Made by a program: the position numbers and the translations under genes. The notes under the pieces are model-generated. The model was not told the origin of the DNA. It worked only from the letters and a program-made list of their open reading frames with translations, and ran no database searches. Shown here piece after piece: positions 1 through 7,141 of a DNA stretch of 16,441 bases; the stretch's first letter is position 1; every line of letters starts with the position of its first letter. The DNA is from an uncultured Ruminococcus sp. Its GTDB lineage: Bacteria; Bacillota; Clostridia; Oscillospirales; Ruminococcaceae. The DNA is taken from the NCBI GenBank assembly GCA_947178195.1, contig CAMWXM010000032.1, positions 1-16,441 on the forward strand, given 5' to 3'.

Positions 1-182
1 TTTAAGGCAATACCGCACAAAGATTGTGCTGAAGATACGCAGTCAGATTTTTCGTTAGATGGCATAGAAATTTCGAAGGAATACTTGCGTATTTCAAGGA
101 ATTTATGTGCAATATAACGAAAAATATGCAAGTAGATTTAGTACAAAGCCTTAAGGCGGTCTTTGTGCGGTGTTGCCTTAAG
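1..182. repeat. Long nested palindromic repeat element (family founder copy)
   Basis: The ends are inverted copies of a core. The left end (3-22) reads AAGGCAATACCGCACAAAG and the right end (161-181) reads CTTTGTGCGGTGTTGCCTTA. Inside lies a second inverted repeat: ATTTTTCGTTA at 47-57 pairs with TAACGAAAAAT at 115-125, and the arms continue imperfectly toward a centre near position 86. Another short hairpin at 142-170 (GTACAAAG against CTTTGTGC around CCTTAAGG) resembles the compact copies elsewhere in the window. No protein is encoded. The size, the terminal inverted repeats and the lack of coding capacity resemble a MITE or a REP/BIME-like element, but I see no unambiguous target duplication. 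The left edge coincides with the window edge, so it may extend further. Confidence 0.75.
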
Positions 183-219
183 GCATATTTATGTACTAAA
201 ACATATGGAGGGTCAAAAA

Positions 220-3069
220 ATGAAATTTAAAAAAATGTTATCGGTATTTGTAACAGTTGCCGTTACTGCATCGTCGGCTGTTGCTGGTCTCAGCGTTTCT
301 GCAGATTCTTTACCCAATCCTGTAATAAGCCGGAACTGCCCTGCTTATTCCCAATCAAGTCCCTCGACGGCTGCTTCGGCAAACGACGCATTTTATTATT
401 CGTTCTGGTCAGGTACGGCTTCGGATTATCTTGCTTATGATTTGTCGGATATCCCGTCCGAACAGAGAAAAAAAGTGATTGCAGCCTGGTATAACGCAAC
501 CGGACAGTATGATTATACCGTTGTAAATCAGAATTCAAACGGCATGCCTACAGATTACACCATAGAAGTAAATAAAGCAGCTGGCGGAAAATATCCCGAA
601 AGCGGCTGGGAGGTCGTAGATACCGTTGCGGAAAATACCCTCCATTCTCGTCAGCATATCGTAAATATGGAAGGCTATAATTGGATAAGAATGAACGTTA
701 AAAAAGCCGATGGAAAAACCAGTGGGAGCGTTCAGATAAATCTTGATATTCACAATGTTTCTGACGGAGTCGAGGACAGCTGGATATTTTTCGGCGACTC
801 TATCACGGCAGGCGGCATGATGAACTGCTATGGCACAGGTTATGCCGAATATGTAAACCAGCTTGACAGCAGATATTTTCCTGCCCAAGAAAACGGCGGT
901 ATCGGCGGTATTTTCAGTACTGACGGAGCTGCAAATATTGAACGCTGGCTTAAAACCTTCCCCGGTAAATATGTAAGTATCGCTTATGGCACAAACGATG
1001 CATGGGGCAATCAGACAGGTGCACAGAAATATTATGAAAATACGGCATTCATGGTTGAAAAGGTTTTGGCATCAGGTAAAACACCTATAGTGCCTAAAAT
1101 CCCATATTCGACCGAAAGCGGAGTAAACAGCTACCTTGACAGCTATAACGACATGGTGGATAAGATTTATAAGGATTATCCTCAGGTGGTAAAAGGTCCT
1201 GATTTTGACAGCTATTTCCGTGAAAATCCCGACCTTCTGAGCTCAGACGGTGTTCACCCAAGCTCGGAGGGCTATGACGGAATGCGTCAGCTGTGGGCAA
1301 AAACAATGTATGAAAATGTGTACAAAAAAAATACAAATAATACGGATAATACAAATAGTACGAATAACGACAAAACAGAAATTTTAAAAGGCGATATAAA
1401 TTCCGATAAAAATGTTGACCTATCCGATCTGGTACTTCTGGGAGAATTTCTTGTAAAGAAAAATGATTTAAAGAAATATCAGAATGCTTTTAATGCAGCT
1501 GACATGAATTCCGACAGTAAAATCAATGTATTTGACTGGATAATGCTCAAAAGAAAATTAATATCTGAGGGTGAAAAATTGGGAGATGTTAAAAGCACTT
1601 CATGGAAAGCAACGGCTGAAAATACGAAGCTTGTAGGAAGAAATGTTATAAAAGACGATATCACATGGCTTGTACAGAGCGGTTCTGCCGCAGAATTTAA
1701 TGTAACAGGCGAATCGGCTGAATTGGTACTTGCCGGCGACAACGGAATTAATGCGGATAAGGATTACCGTCCGAGATATGCCGTATTTGTTGACGATGAA
1801 ATGATACTGGATAAAACTATGGACAGCAAGGAAGAAACTGTAAAGCTTTTTGAAGGCAAATCCTCGGTAACAAAAAAAGTAAAGGTGATTATGCTGTCAG
1901 AGGCTATGTACGGTGCAATAGGCGTAAACAAAATAAATGTTTCCTCAGGTGCGGCAAAGCCTGTAAAGCCTGTTGCTAAAGGTAATCTTTGTATTGAATT
2001 TATAGGCGACTCGATCACATGTGCTTACGGTGTTGAAGGAGAAGGAAGCGGCTTTAAGACGACTACTGAAAACTTTACCAAATCCTACGCTTATCTCACA
2101 GCTATGAAGCTTGGTGCAGATTATAATACGGTATGCTACAGCGGACACGGTATAATATCCGGTTATACTTCTGGTGAAAAAAATACGGAAAGCTTGATTC
2201 CAGATTGCTATGAGGTAGCAAGCAAACAGGCCGGATATGCTGAAAAATGGGATTTTGAATCACATAAAAACGATGTGGTAGTAATAAATCTCGGCACTAA
2301 CGATTCAAGCTATATCGCAGCAAGCGGCGCAAATGATCCTGACCGTGCACAGGAATATATGGACGGATATGTAGATTTCCTTAAAACTGTCAGAGAAAAG
2401 AACAGTGACGCATATATTATCTGTACTCTTGGCACTATGGACTTCCAGAATATTTATGAATATGCAGGTCAGGCTGTTGAACAGTATAAAACCGAAACAG
2501 GCGATAAAAAAATCATGTTCTATCAGGCTGTGATGCATACTCAGGCTGACGGATTTGGTTCAGACTATCACCCTTCTGAGCTGACTCAACAGAATATTTC
2601 TTACGTACTTGCAGATAAAATATGCAACGCTCTTGGAATCGAGTCTGATCAGGTAGGACTTGACGTTGCCGGAGAAGCCACATACGATATGGTCATAAAT
2701 AAAGATAACGGCGCAAATGCGTTCCCATATATTGGATATGACAAATCATTTAACATCAATACCGTGACCGGCGGCAGCAGTCCTGAGGATATAAAAGGGG
2801 TATTGTCAGGAATTGGTCTTAAAAAAGGCGGCGAATATCGTCTTGAATTTGACTGCGTTACCGGCAAGGAATTTGATATGACCGTTCAGATTGTTGGAAG
2901 CAAAAGCTATTTCAGCGATACCTTTAAAACAAGTACTTCAAAGGAACATTACTCTACTACCTTTGTATGCTCTGATAAGGACGAAAACGCATCTATTGAA
3001 TTTTTAGTAGGCGGTGTTGATTCCTGCAATATGACACTTTCAAGCATTAAGCTTACTAAAATCAAATAA
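220..3069 (+). CDS. Secreted cellulosomal double SGNH esterase: signal peptide, SGNH module, dockerin, CE2-like module, CBM-like module
   Basis: The ATG at 220 is chosen because GGAGGG (207-212) lies 7 nt upstream and a signal peptide (residues 1-28, ending VSA) begins there; the reading frame is open further upstream, but only within the repeat. Residues 30-185 look like a beta-sandwich. The first SGNH hydrolase has GDS (Ser194), GTND (Asn259) and DGVH (Asp343/His346). An Asn/Thr-rich linker leads to a type I dockerin (390-449) with two calcium-loop repeats, starting at Asp392 and Asp428. Residues 458-806 match carbohydrate esterase family 2: a jelly-roll, then GDS (Ser598), GTND (Asn694) and DYHPS (His784). 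The C-terminus (812-949) resembles a CBM4/9-type beta-sandwich. The likely role is removal of acetyl groups from xylan or other hemicellulose while docked on a scaffoldin. The SGNH and dockerin calls are firm. The CE2 and CBM assignments rest on motif and layout. The substrate of the first SGNH module is inferred (CE3-like or other). Confidence 0.88.
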   Translation: MKFKKMLSVFVTVAVTASSAVAGLSVSADSLPNPVISRNCPAYSQSSPSTAASANDAFYYSFWSGTASDYLAYDLSDIPSEQRKKVIAAWYNATGQYDYTVVNQNSNGMPTDYTIEVNKAAGGKYPESGWEVVDTVAENTLHSRQHIVNMEGYNWIRMNVKKADGKTSGSVQINLDIHNVSDGVEDSWIFFGDSITAGGMMNCYGTGYAEYVNQLDSRYFPAQENGGIGGIFSTDGAANIERWLKTFPGKYVSIAYGTNDAWGNQTGAQKYYENTAFMVEKVLASGKTPIVPKIPYSTESGVNSYLDSYNDMVDKIYKDYPQVVKGPDFDSYFRENPDLLSSDGVHPSSEGYDGMRQLWAKTMYENVYKKNTNNTDNTNSTNNDKTEILKGDINSDKNVDLSDLVLLGEFLVKKNDLKKYQNAFNAADMNSDSKINVFDWIMLKRKLISEGEKLGDVKSTSWKATAENTKLVGRNVIKDDITWLVQSGSAAEFNVTGESAELVLAGDNGINADKDYRPRYAVFVDDEMILDKTMDSKEETVKLFEGKSSVTKKVKVIMLSEAMYGAIGVNKINVSSGAAKPVKPVAKGNLCIEFIGDSITCAYGVEGEGSGFKTTTENFTKSYAYLTAMKLGADYNTVCYSGHGIISGYTSGEKNTESLIPDCYEVASKQAGYAEKWDFESHKNDVVVINLGTNDSSYIAASGANDPDRAQEYMDGYVDFLKTVREKNSDAYIICTLGTMDFQNIYEYAGQAVEQYKTETGDKKIMFYQAVMHTQADGFGSDYHPSELTQQNISYVLADKICNALGIESDQVGLDVAGEATYDMVINKDNGANAFPYIGYDKSFNINTVTGGSSPEDIKGVLSGIGLKKGGEYRLEFDCVTGKEFDMTVQIVGSKSYFSDTFKTSTSKEHYSTTFVCSDKDENASIEFLVGGVDSCNMTLSSIKLTKIK

Positions 3070-3092
3070 TAACATCAGGAAACTTATGTAAT

Positions 3093-3797
3093 ATGGAATA
3101 TAGAAAAAAACGAGCAATATTAGAAACATTAAAAACAGTTCTAATATGGATATGGTTTATTATATTCGTACTTCTTTGTCTCTTGTATCTCGTTGCCATT
3201 GGTGATGATCCGCTGATCCCTTTAAAAGTTCCTCTTATAGTAACAGTCCTCTGGTTTTTGCCGATAATAATATACTGCGTTATAAGCGGTCGTATCAATA
3301 AGAAAAAGCGGAAGGAAATTGAAGAAAGAACTATAGTTATACATGACCAACTGGGAGATTTTTCAATAGATCCTGTGCTTGACGATAAATTTGATGGACA
3401 TATCAAATGGTGTGATGAAGAAAACTGCGGCGTGTATTTGGAAAAAGATCCCGGAACGGAAGCGACAGCCGTGAAAGCTCTTGAAATCCTGCATAAACTA
3501 TGTGATGATATGCAGGATTGGGAGCAGCGGTTAAAGGAATATTCTGCTGATAATTCCGACATTAACGAAGAAGGCATGATAGAAATATGGGGCGGAGGCT
3601 ACGGCGAAAACGAAGAAGAGCCCCATGCGATAACTAAAGAAGAATACATGAAAAGAATATCCATCTGTTTTATTGATATTTCTATCGACGGCGAATTATT
3701 TTTTATGTATGATCTCGATGGAATGTTTACAGACCATTCTGAAGCAATATGTGCGAATATTTCTGGTGAAATATATGAATCAAAACTGTGTGGCTGA
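3093..3797 (+). CDS. Membrane protein with C-terminal DUF2262-like domain
   Basis: This 234-residue protein has two strongly hydrophobic helices near the N-terminus (about residues 12-35 and 44-66). A basic stretch (INKKKRK) follows, then an acidic soluble domain of about 150 residues. That domain carries LGDF near residue 87, a tryptophan (IKWCDE) and the closing pattern YDLDGMFTDH with a final ISGEIYE. This order resembles DUF2262, a bacterial domain of unknown function; I assign it by pattern memory. It starts 23 nt after the esterase stop, and no terminator or promoter is visible between them, so read-through is plausible. The ribosome site is weak (AGGA at 3077-3080, 12 nt from the ATG), which suggests low or coupled expression. 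No function is proposed. Confidence 0.7.
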   Translation: MEYRKKRAILETLKTVLIWIWFIIFVLLCLLYLVAIGDDPLIPLKVPLIVTVLWFLPIIIYCVISGRINKKKRKEIEERTIVIHDQLGDFSIDPVLDDKFDGHIKWCDEENCGVYLEKDPGTEATAVKALEILHKLCDDMQDWEQRLKEYSADNSDINEEGMIEIWGGGYGENEEEPHAITKEEYMKRISICFIDISIDGELFFMYDLDGMFTDHSEAICANISGEIYESKLCG

Positions 3798-3829
3798 AAA
3801 TATAGGCATAATATATAAGGCAAAAAAAC

Positions 3830-3858
3830 TTGACAAATTATGTATAATCTGTTATAAT
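3830..3858 (+). promoter_or_regulatory. Sigma-70 type promoter for the trpB T-box leader
   Basis: A consensus -35 TTGACA (3830-3835) and a consensus -10 TATAAT (3853-3858) are separated by exactly 17 nt. Transcription should begin near 3865 and run into the T-box leader. Both hexamers are perfect, so initiation should be strong and control probably rests on the downstream attenuator. Confidence 0.93.
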
Positions 3859-4040
3859 ATAACCGTTGACGATGTTAATTGTCTTTACGGACATTGAAAA
3901 TGAAAACAGAGCTTTAAATGAATTATTTAAACCGTTGAAGAAGAGTAAGTAGTTATTTTTCATGTTTTTCAGAGAGATGCCGGTTGGTGAAAGGCATTAT
4001 TCAGAAATTTAACGAATGGACTTCCGAGGGTGACCGAAAG

Positions 4041-4072
4041 CTTCAGGCAATCTTTGTGTGGTGTTGCCTTTA
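4041..4072 (+). repeat. Half copy of the dispersed palindromic repeat inside the T-box leader
   Basis: CTTCAGGCAATCTTTGTGTG followed by GTGTTGCCTTTA matches the right half of the repeat seen at 161-181, and the complement of 7071-7097. Within the RNA, AGGCAA (4045-4050) can pair with TTGCCT (4064-4069). The fragment therefore contributes a 6-bp hairpin between T-box stem I and stem III, where stem II normally lies. Confidence 0.75.
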
Positions 4073-4188
4073 GTCAGTAGCAGTCAACGGGCATCTGCTC
4101 CCGTTATCAAGGCAGAAATGTATTAATACATTGACCGAGAGGGCTTTTTAAGCCAATTTGGGTGGTACCGCAGGATAATGTTTATACT

Positions 4189-4222
4189 CCTGTCCCATAA
4201 TATTTATGGGACAGGATTTTTT
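4189..4222 (+). terminator. T-box-controlled intrinsic terminator (attenuator)
   Basis: A perfect 12-bp stem, CCTGTCCCATAA (4189-4200) with TTATGGGACAGG (4204-4215), has a 3-nt loop and is followed by ATTTTTTATTT. It lies 18 nt after the T-box sequence and 24 nt before the trpB start codon. It is the terminator conformation competing with the antiterminator. Confidence 0.95.
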
Positions 4223-4245
4223 ATTTATGAAAGGAAATGATTATT

Positions 4246-5613
4246 ATGAGCAAAAACATACCTTATAAAATTTATCTGGAAGAATCCGAGCTTCCTAAGC
4301 AGTGGTATAACGTAAGAGCGGATATGAAGAAAAAGCCTGAGCCGCTTTTGAATCCGGCAACTCATAAACCTATGACTCTTGACGAACTGAGCGGGGTTTT
4401 CTGCCGTGAACTTGCTGAACAGGAACTTAACGAAACTGACCCATATATTGATATTCCTGAGGAAATAATTGATTTTTATAAAATGTACCGTCCGTCTCCG
4501 CTGGTACGTGCATATTACCTTGAAAAGGCATTGGACACTCCGGCAAAAATTTACTATAAATTCGAAGGTAACAATACGTCGGGAAGCCATAAGCTAAACA
4601 GTGCGATTGCTCAGGCTTATTATGCTAAAAAACAGGGACTGAAAGGCGTTACTACTGAAACCGGCGCTGGTCAGTGGGGTACTGCTCTTTCTATGGCTTG
4701 TTCATATTTTGATCTTGACTGCAAGGTTTATATGGTAAAATGCTCATATGAACAAAAACCGTTCAGACGTGAGGTAATGAGAACCTACGGTGCGTCGGTA
4801 ACACCTTCTCCGTCGAATACCACAGAGGTAGGAAGAAAAATTCTTGCAGAGCATCCCGGAACGACCGGTTCTCTTGGCTGCGCTATTTCCGAAGCGGTTG
4901 AGGTTGCTGTAGGTACAGAAGGCTACAGATACGTTTTAGGCTCAGTTCTGGCACAGGTATTGCTTCACCAGTCGATAATCGGTCTTGAATCAATGACAGC
5001 CTGTGATAAATATGATATAAAGCCTGATATAATTATCGGCTGCGCAGGAGGCGGCTCAAATCTTGGCGGACTTATTTCGCCGTTTATGGGACGTAAGCTT
5101 AAAGGCGAAGCTGATTATAAATTTATTGCTGTCGAACCGGCTTCCTGTCCTTCTCTTACAAGAGGCGTTTACGGATATGACTTCTGTGATACCGGTAAAG
5201 TCTGCCCTATTCAGAAAATGTACACTTTAGGCAGCGGATTTATTCCTTCCGCTAATCATGCCGGCGGTCTGCGTTACCACGGAATGAGCGCTGTAGTTTC
5301 GGAGCTTTACGATCAGGGTCTTATAGAAGCACGCTCGGTTGAACAGACTGAAGTATTTGAAGCGGCAACAAAATTTGCAAGAATAGAGGGTACCCTTCCT
5401 GCACCTGAAAGTAGCCATGCAATTAAGGTCGCTATTGACGAGGCGCTGAAATGTAAGGAAACCGGAGAGGAAAAGACAATACTTTTCGGACTTACAGGTA
5501 CGGGATATTTTGATATGTACGCTTATCAGAAATTTAATGATGGAACGATGACCGACTATATTCCTACAGATGAGGAAATCAAAGCAAGCGTTGATACACT
5601 TCCGAAAATCTGA
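4246..5613 (+). CDS. trpB: Tryptophan synthase beta chain, TrpB2 type
   Basis: This 455-residue enzyme is predicted to make L-tryptophan from indole and L-serine using pyridoxal phosphate. The PLP lysine is Lys116 in GSHKLNS, and the phosphate-binding glycine loop is GCAGGGSN (residues 265-272). The N-terminal extension (residues 1-90, with a YRPSPL segment before the active site) and a length well above the roughly 400 of classical TrpB place it in the TrpB2 branch, which often occurs without an adjacent trpA. None is present here. The ATG at 4246 is preferred over 4237 because AAAGGA (4230-4235) lies 10 nt upstream of the former and 1 nt from the latter. Expression is controlled by the Trp T-box immediately upstream, which independently supports a tryptophan role. 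Confidence 0.92.
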   Translation: MSKNIPYKIYLEESELPKQWYNVRADMKKKPEPLLNPATHKPMTLDELSGVFCRELAEQELNETDPYIDIPEEIIDFYKMYRPSPLVRAYYLEKALDTPAKIYYKFEGNNTSGSHKLNSAIAQAYYAKKQGLKGVTTETGAGQWGTALSMACSYFDLDCKVYMVKCSYEQKPFRREVMRTYGASVTPSPSNTTEVGRKILAEHPGTTGSLGCAISEAVEVAVGTEGYRYVLGSVLAQVLLHQSIIGLESMTACDKYDIKPDIIIGCAGGGSNLGGLISPFMGRKLKGEADYKFIAVEPASCPSLTRGVYGYDFCDTGKVCPIQKMYTLGSGFIPSANHAGGLRYHGMSAVVSELYDQGLIEARSVEQTEVFEAATKFARIEGTLPAPESSHAIKVAIDEALKCKETGEEKTILFGLTGTGYFDMYAYQKFNDGTMTDYIPTDEEIKASVDTLPKI

Positions 5614-5648
5614 GAATAAGCTTTAATATTGCTTATAAAAAATACAGG

Positions 5649-5691
5649 CATCATCACACAGAGAATCTCGACAACTCCTTGGGTGATGATG
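5649..5691 (+). other. Inverted repeat downstream of trpB
   Basis: CATCATCAC (5649-5657) is exactly complementary to GTGATGATG (5683-5691), leaving a 25-nt loop. No T-run follows, so this is not a standard intrinsic terminator. It could be an mRNA 3' end-stabilising hairpin or a protein site. The interval between trpB and rplJ otherwise holds the rplJ promoter and the L10 leader. Confidence 0.45.
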
Positions 5692-5735
5692 GGGTGTTGA
5701 TCAAAATTAATATCCATGAAATTATTAAAAAAAGC

Positions 5736-5764
5736 TTGACAAACCAAAAATAATATGATATAAT
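5736..5764 (+). promoter_or_regulatory. Sigma-70 type promoter for rplJL
   Basis: TTGACA (5736-5741) and TATAAT (5759-5764) are both consensus, with a 17-nt spacer. The predicted start near 5771 gives a leader of about 170 nt containing the L10 autoregulatory structure. Confidence 0.93.
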
Positions 5765-5770
5765 GTAAAA

Positions 5771-5890
5771 GTTGTTAAGACACAATCGTATTCTAAAGAC
5801 AGTTGGTGGCGAATGCCATAAATCCAGCCGAGGAATTTGCATTTAAATATTGAATTATTTATGCCCTTTTCCTCTGTGAAAAGGGTTTTG
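5771..5890 (+). promoter_or_regulatory. Ribosomal protein L10 leader (autoregulatory element)
   Basis: The leader contains AAAGACAGTTGGTGGCGAA and AATCCAGCCGAGGAAT, the arrangement of the known Firmicute L10 leader bound by the L10-(L12)4 complex. The L10 leader ends in the alternative terminator at 5864-5889. GAGGAA after CCAGCC (5830-5835) can pair with the TTCCTC at 5869-5874, providing the competing antiterminator. Excess L10-L12 complex is expected to favour termination. Position directly before rplJ supports the call. Confidence 0.85.
5864..5889 (+). terminator. Attenuator terminator of the L10 leader
   Basis: An 8-bp stem, CCCTTTTC (5864-5871) with GAAAAGGG (5878-5885), has a 6-nt loop and is followed by TTTTG. 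The short stem and short T-run fit a conditional terminator within a leader rather than a strong gene-end terminator. Confidence 0.8.
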
Positions 5891-5939
5891 CATTATCCGA
5901 TATAATACGATTATTCAAATAATCGGAGGTGAAAATATA

Positions 5940-6449
5940 ATGCCGAGCGAAAAGGTTTTAGAAGCAAAAAAGGCTAAGGTTGAACAGCTTACAGATATTC
6001 TCAAAAACGCAGTTTCTTTTGTTTTTGTTGATTACAAGGGTATCACTGTTGAAGAAGATACTAAGCTCAGACGTGATTTAAGAGCTGAAAATGTTCATTA
6101 TTCAGTTGAAAAGAATTCACTTCTTAAATTTGCCCTTAAAAATGCTGGAATCGAAGGATTTGATGATGTTCTTGAAGGAACAACCGCTATCGCTGTTTCA
6201 AATGAAGACCAGACAGCTCCTGCAAGAGTTTTAGGTAAATATGCTTCAGCAATGGAGGGTAAATTCAACCTTAAAGCAGGTATGGTCGATGGTGAAATCT
6301 ATGATGAAAAGGGTGTTATCGCTCTTTCAAAGATACCATCAAAGGACGTTCTTCTTGCACAGCTTGTTGGTTCACTTCAGGGTCCTATTCAGGGTCTTGC
6401 CGCTATTCTCAAGGCTGTTGCAGACAGCAAGTCGGAAGAAGCAGCATAA
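5940..6449 (+). CDS. rplJ: 50S ribosomal protein L10
   Basis: This 169-residue protein shows the L10 N-terminal signature: KKAKVEQLTDILKNA, VDYKGITVEED, LRRDLR and VEKNSLLKFALKNAG. L10 binds 23S rRNA at the base of the ribosomal stalk and anchors L7/L12 dimers through its C-terminal helix. The ribosome site GGAGGTG (5925-5931) lies 8-9 nt before the ATG. rplL follows after 67 nt, and the L10 leader upstream provides feedback control. The usual upstream partners rplK and rplA are absent here; trpB occupies that side. Length is normal. Confidence 0.98.
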   Translation: MPSEKVLEAKKAKVEQLTDILKNAVSFVFVDYKGITVEEDTKLRRDLRAENVHYSVEKNSLLKFALKNAGIEGFDDVLEGTTAIAVSNEDQTAPARVLGKYASAMEGKFNLKAGMVDGEIYDEKGVIALSKIPSKDVLLAQLVGSLQGPIQGLAAILKAVADSKSEEAA

Positions 6450-6516
6450 TTTTTACAGCGGCATATATAGCTGCCGTATTTCAAACATAATTTAAAATAA
6501 AAGGAGATTATTAATC

Positions 6517-6888
6517 ATGGCTTCAGAAAAAATCACAAAGTTTATTGAAGATATTAAAGCTCTTTCAGTTCTCGAGCTTGCAGAATTGGTAGAAGCTATT
6601 CAGGACGAATTCGGCGTAACAGCAGCAGTTGCAGCAGCTCCTGCAGCTGGCGGTGCAGCTGGCGGTGCTGAAGAAAAGACAGAATTTGACGTAGTTCTCA
6701 CTTCATTCGGTGATGCTAAAATGCCTGTTATCAAGGCAGTTAAGGACGTTCTCGGTCTTGGTCTTAAGGAAGCTAAGGAAGTTGTTGAATCAGCTCCTAA
6801 GGCTCTCAAGGAAGGCGTTGCTAAGGCAGAAGCTGAAGAAATCAAGGCTAAGCTCGAAGAAGCAGGTGCAACTATCGAACTCAAGTAA
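6517..6888 (+). CDS. rplL: 50S ribosomal protein L7/L12
   Basis: The 123-residue protein has the L12 N-terminal dimerisation helix pair (LSVLELAELVEAIQDEFGV), an Ala/Gly/Pro-rich hinge around residues 36-50, and the conserved C-terminal factor-binding domain (KTEFDVVLTSFG, KVKDVLGLGLKEAKE-like pattern, VESAPKALKEG). It recruits translation GTPases to the ribosomal stalk. AAAGGAG (6500-6506) sits 10 nt before the ATG. It is the last gene of the rplJL unit, and a strong terminator follows at 6911. Its codon use is noticeably biased (GCT, CTC, AAG), as expected for a highly expressed gene. rpoB, often next in other genomes, is not here. Confidence 0.98.
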   Translation: MASEKITKFIEDIKALSVLELAELVEAIQDEFGVTAAVAAAPAAGGAAGGAEEKTEFDVVLTSFGDAKMPVIKAVKDVLGLGLKEAKEVVESAPKALKEGVAKAEAEEIKAKLEEAGATIELK

Positions 6889-6910
6889 TTTACTAAAATT
6901 ACAATACATT

Positions 6911-6940
6911 AAGTCCTCGGATTTTCCGGGGACTTTTTTT
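6911..6940 (+). terminator. Intrinsic terminator of rplJL
   Basis: AAGTCCTCGG (6911-6920) pairs with CCGGGGACTT (6925-6934), with one G-U pair and a 4-nt loop. A run of seven or more T residues follows, ending at 6940. It lies 22 nt after the rplL stop. Confidence 0.96.
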
Positions 6941-6998
6941 GCTTTAAATTTGTCTTTGCAATAAATCAGCTATCGCACAAATTTAATTTGTATTTCCC

Positions 6999-7027
6999 TT
7001 GAAAAGTATATTTTAATATGCTATAAT
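6999..7027 (+). promoter_or_regulatory. Promoter of the GH9 cellulase unit
   Basis: TTGAAA (6999-7004) and TATAAT (7022-7027) are separated by 17 nt. The predicted start near 7034 gives a leader of about 108 nt that carries repeat-derived hairpins before the GH9 start codon. Confidence 0.85.
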
Positions 7028-7050
7028 AACTATATGAAATATTATGTAAA

Positions 7051-7120
7051 TTTTGTACGGTATGACCTAAGACAGCACCGCACAAAGATCGCCTGAAGGC
7101 TTTATGCGATATTGTCTTAA
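7051..7120 (+). repeat. Compact copy of the dispersed palindromic repeat in the cellulase leader
   Basis: Three arms of the repeat core are visible. A degenerate forward arm lies at 7051-7070 (TTTTGTACGGTATGACCTAA). A reverse arm lies at 7068-7088 (TAAGACAGCACCGCACAAA). A second forward arm lies at 7101-7120 (TTTATGCGATATTGTCTTAA). GCCTGAAGGC at 7091-7100 forms the tip between the last two. The reverse arm can pair with either forward arm, so two exclusive hairpins are possible in the leader RNA. Confidence 0.75.
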
Positions 7121-7141
7121 CTTTAAACATGGAGGATAAAT

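Larger units (their letters stand above)
3865..4222 (+). promoter_or_regulatory. T-box leader, tryptophan-specific (specifier UGG)
   Basis: The diagnostic T-box sequence GGGTGGTACCGC is at 4160-4171 and sits directly before an intrinsic terminator. Stem I elements are visible: AGTA (3944-3947) and the opposing GAA (4014-4016) that would form the loop-E motif, then TGG at 4017-4019 as the specifier codon, in the context GAATGGACTTCC. A stem III candidate is AACGGG (4088-4093) with CCCGTT about 8 nt later. Uncharged tRNA-Trp should stabilise the antiterminator and allow transcription of the trpB gene at 4246, as in known tryptophan T-boxes. The region between stem I and stem III contains a fragment of the window's dispersed repeat (4041-4072). 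The 5' boundary is set by the promoter. Confidence 0.93.

Noticed and set aside
163..219. Upstream 19-codon extension of the esterase frame
   Set aside because: It lies largely in the palindromic repeat, has no ribosome site, and would put non-hydrophobic residues before a normal signal peptide that starts at 220.
3673..3897. Plus-strand open frame of 74 codons overlapping the DUF2262 gene end and the T-box promoter
   Set aside because: It overlaps the real gene in another frame and runs over the trpB promoter; it has no ribosome site or family features.
6600..6884. Minus-strand Ala/Ser-rich frame opposite rplL
   Set aside because: It is a shadow of the biased codon use of rplL and has no independent start signal.
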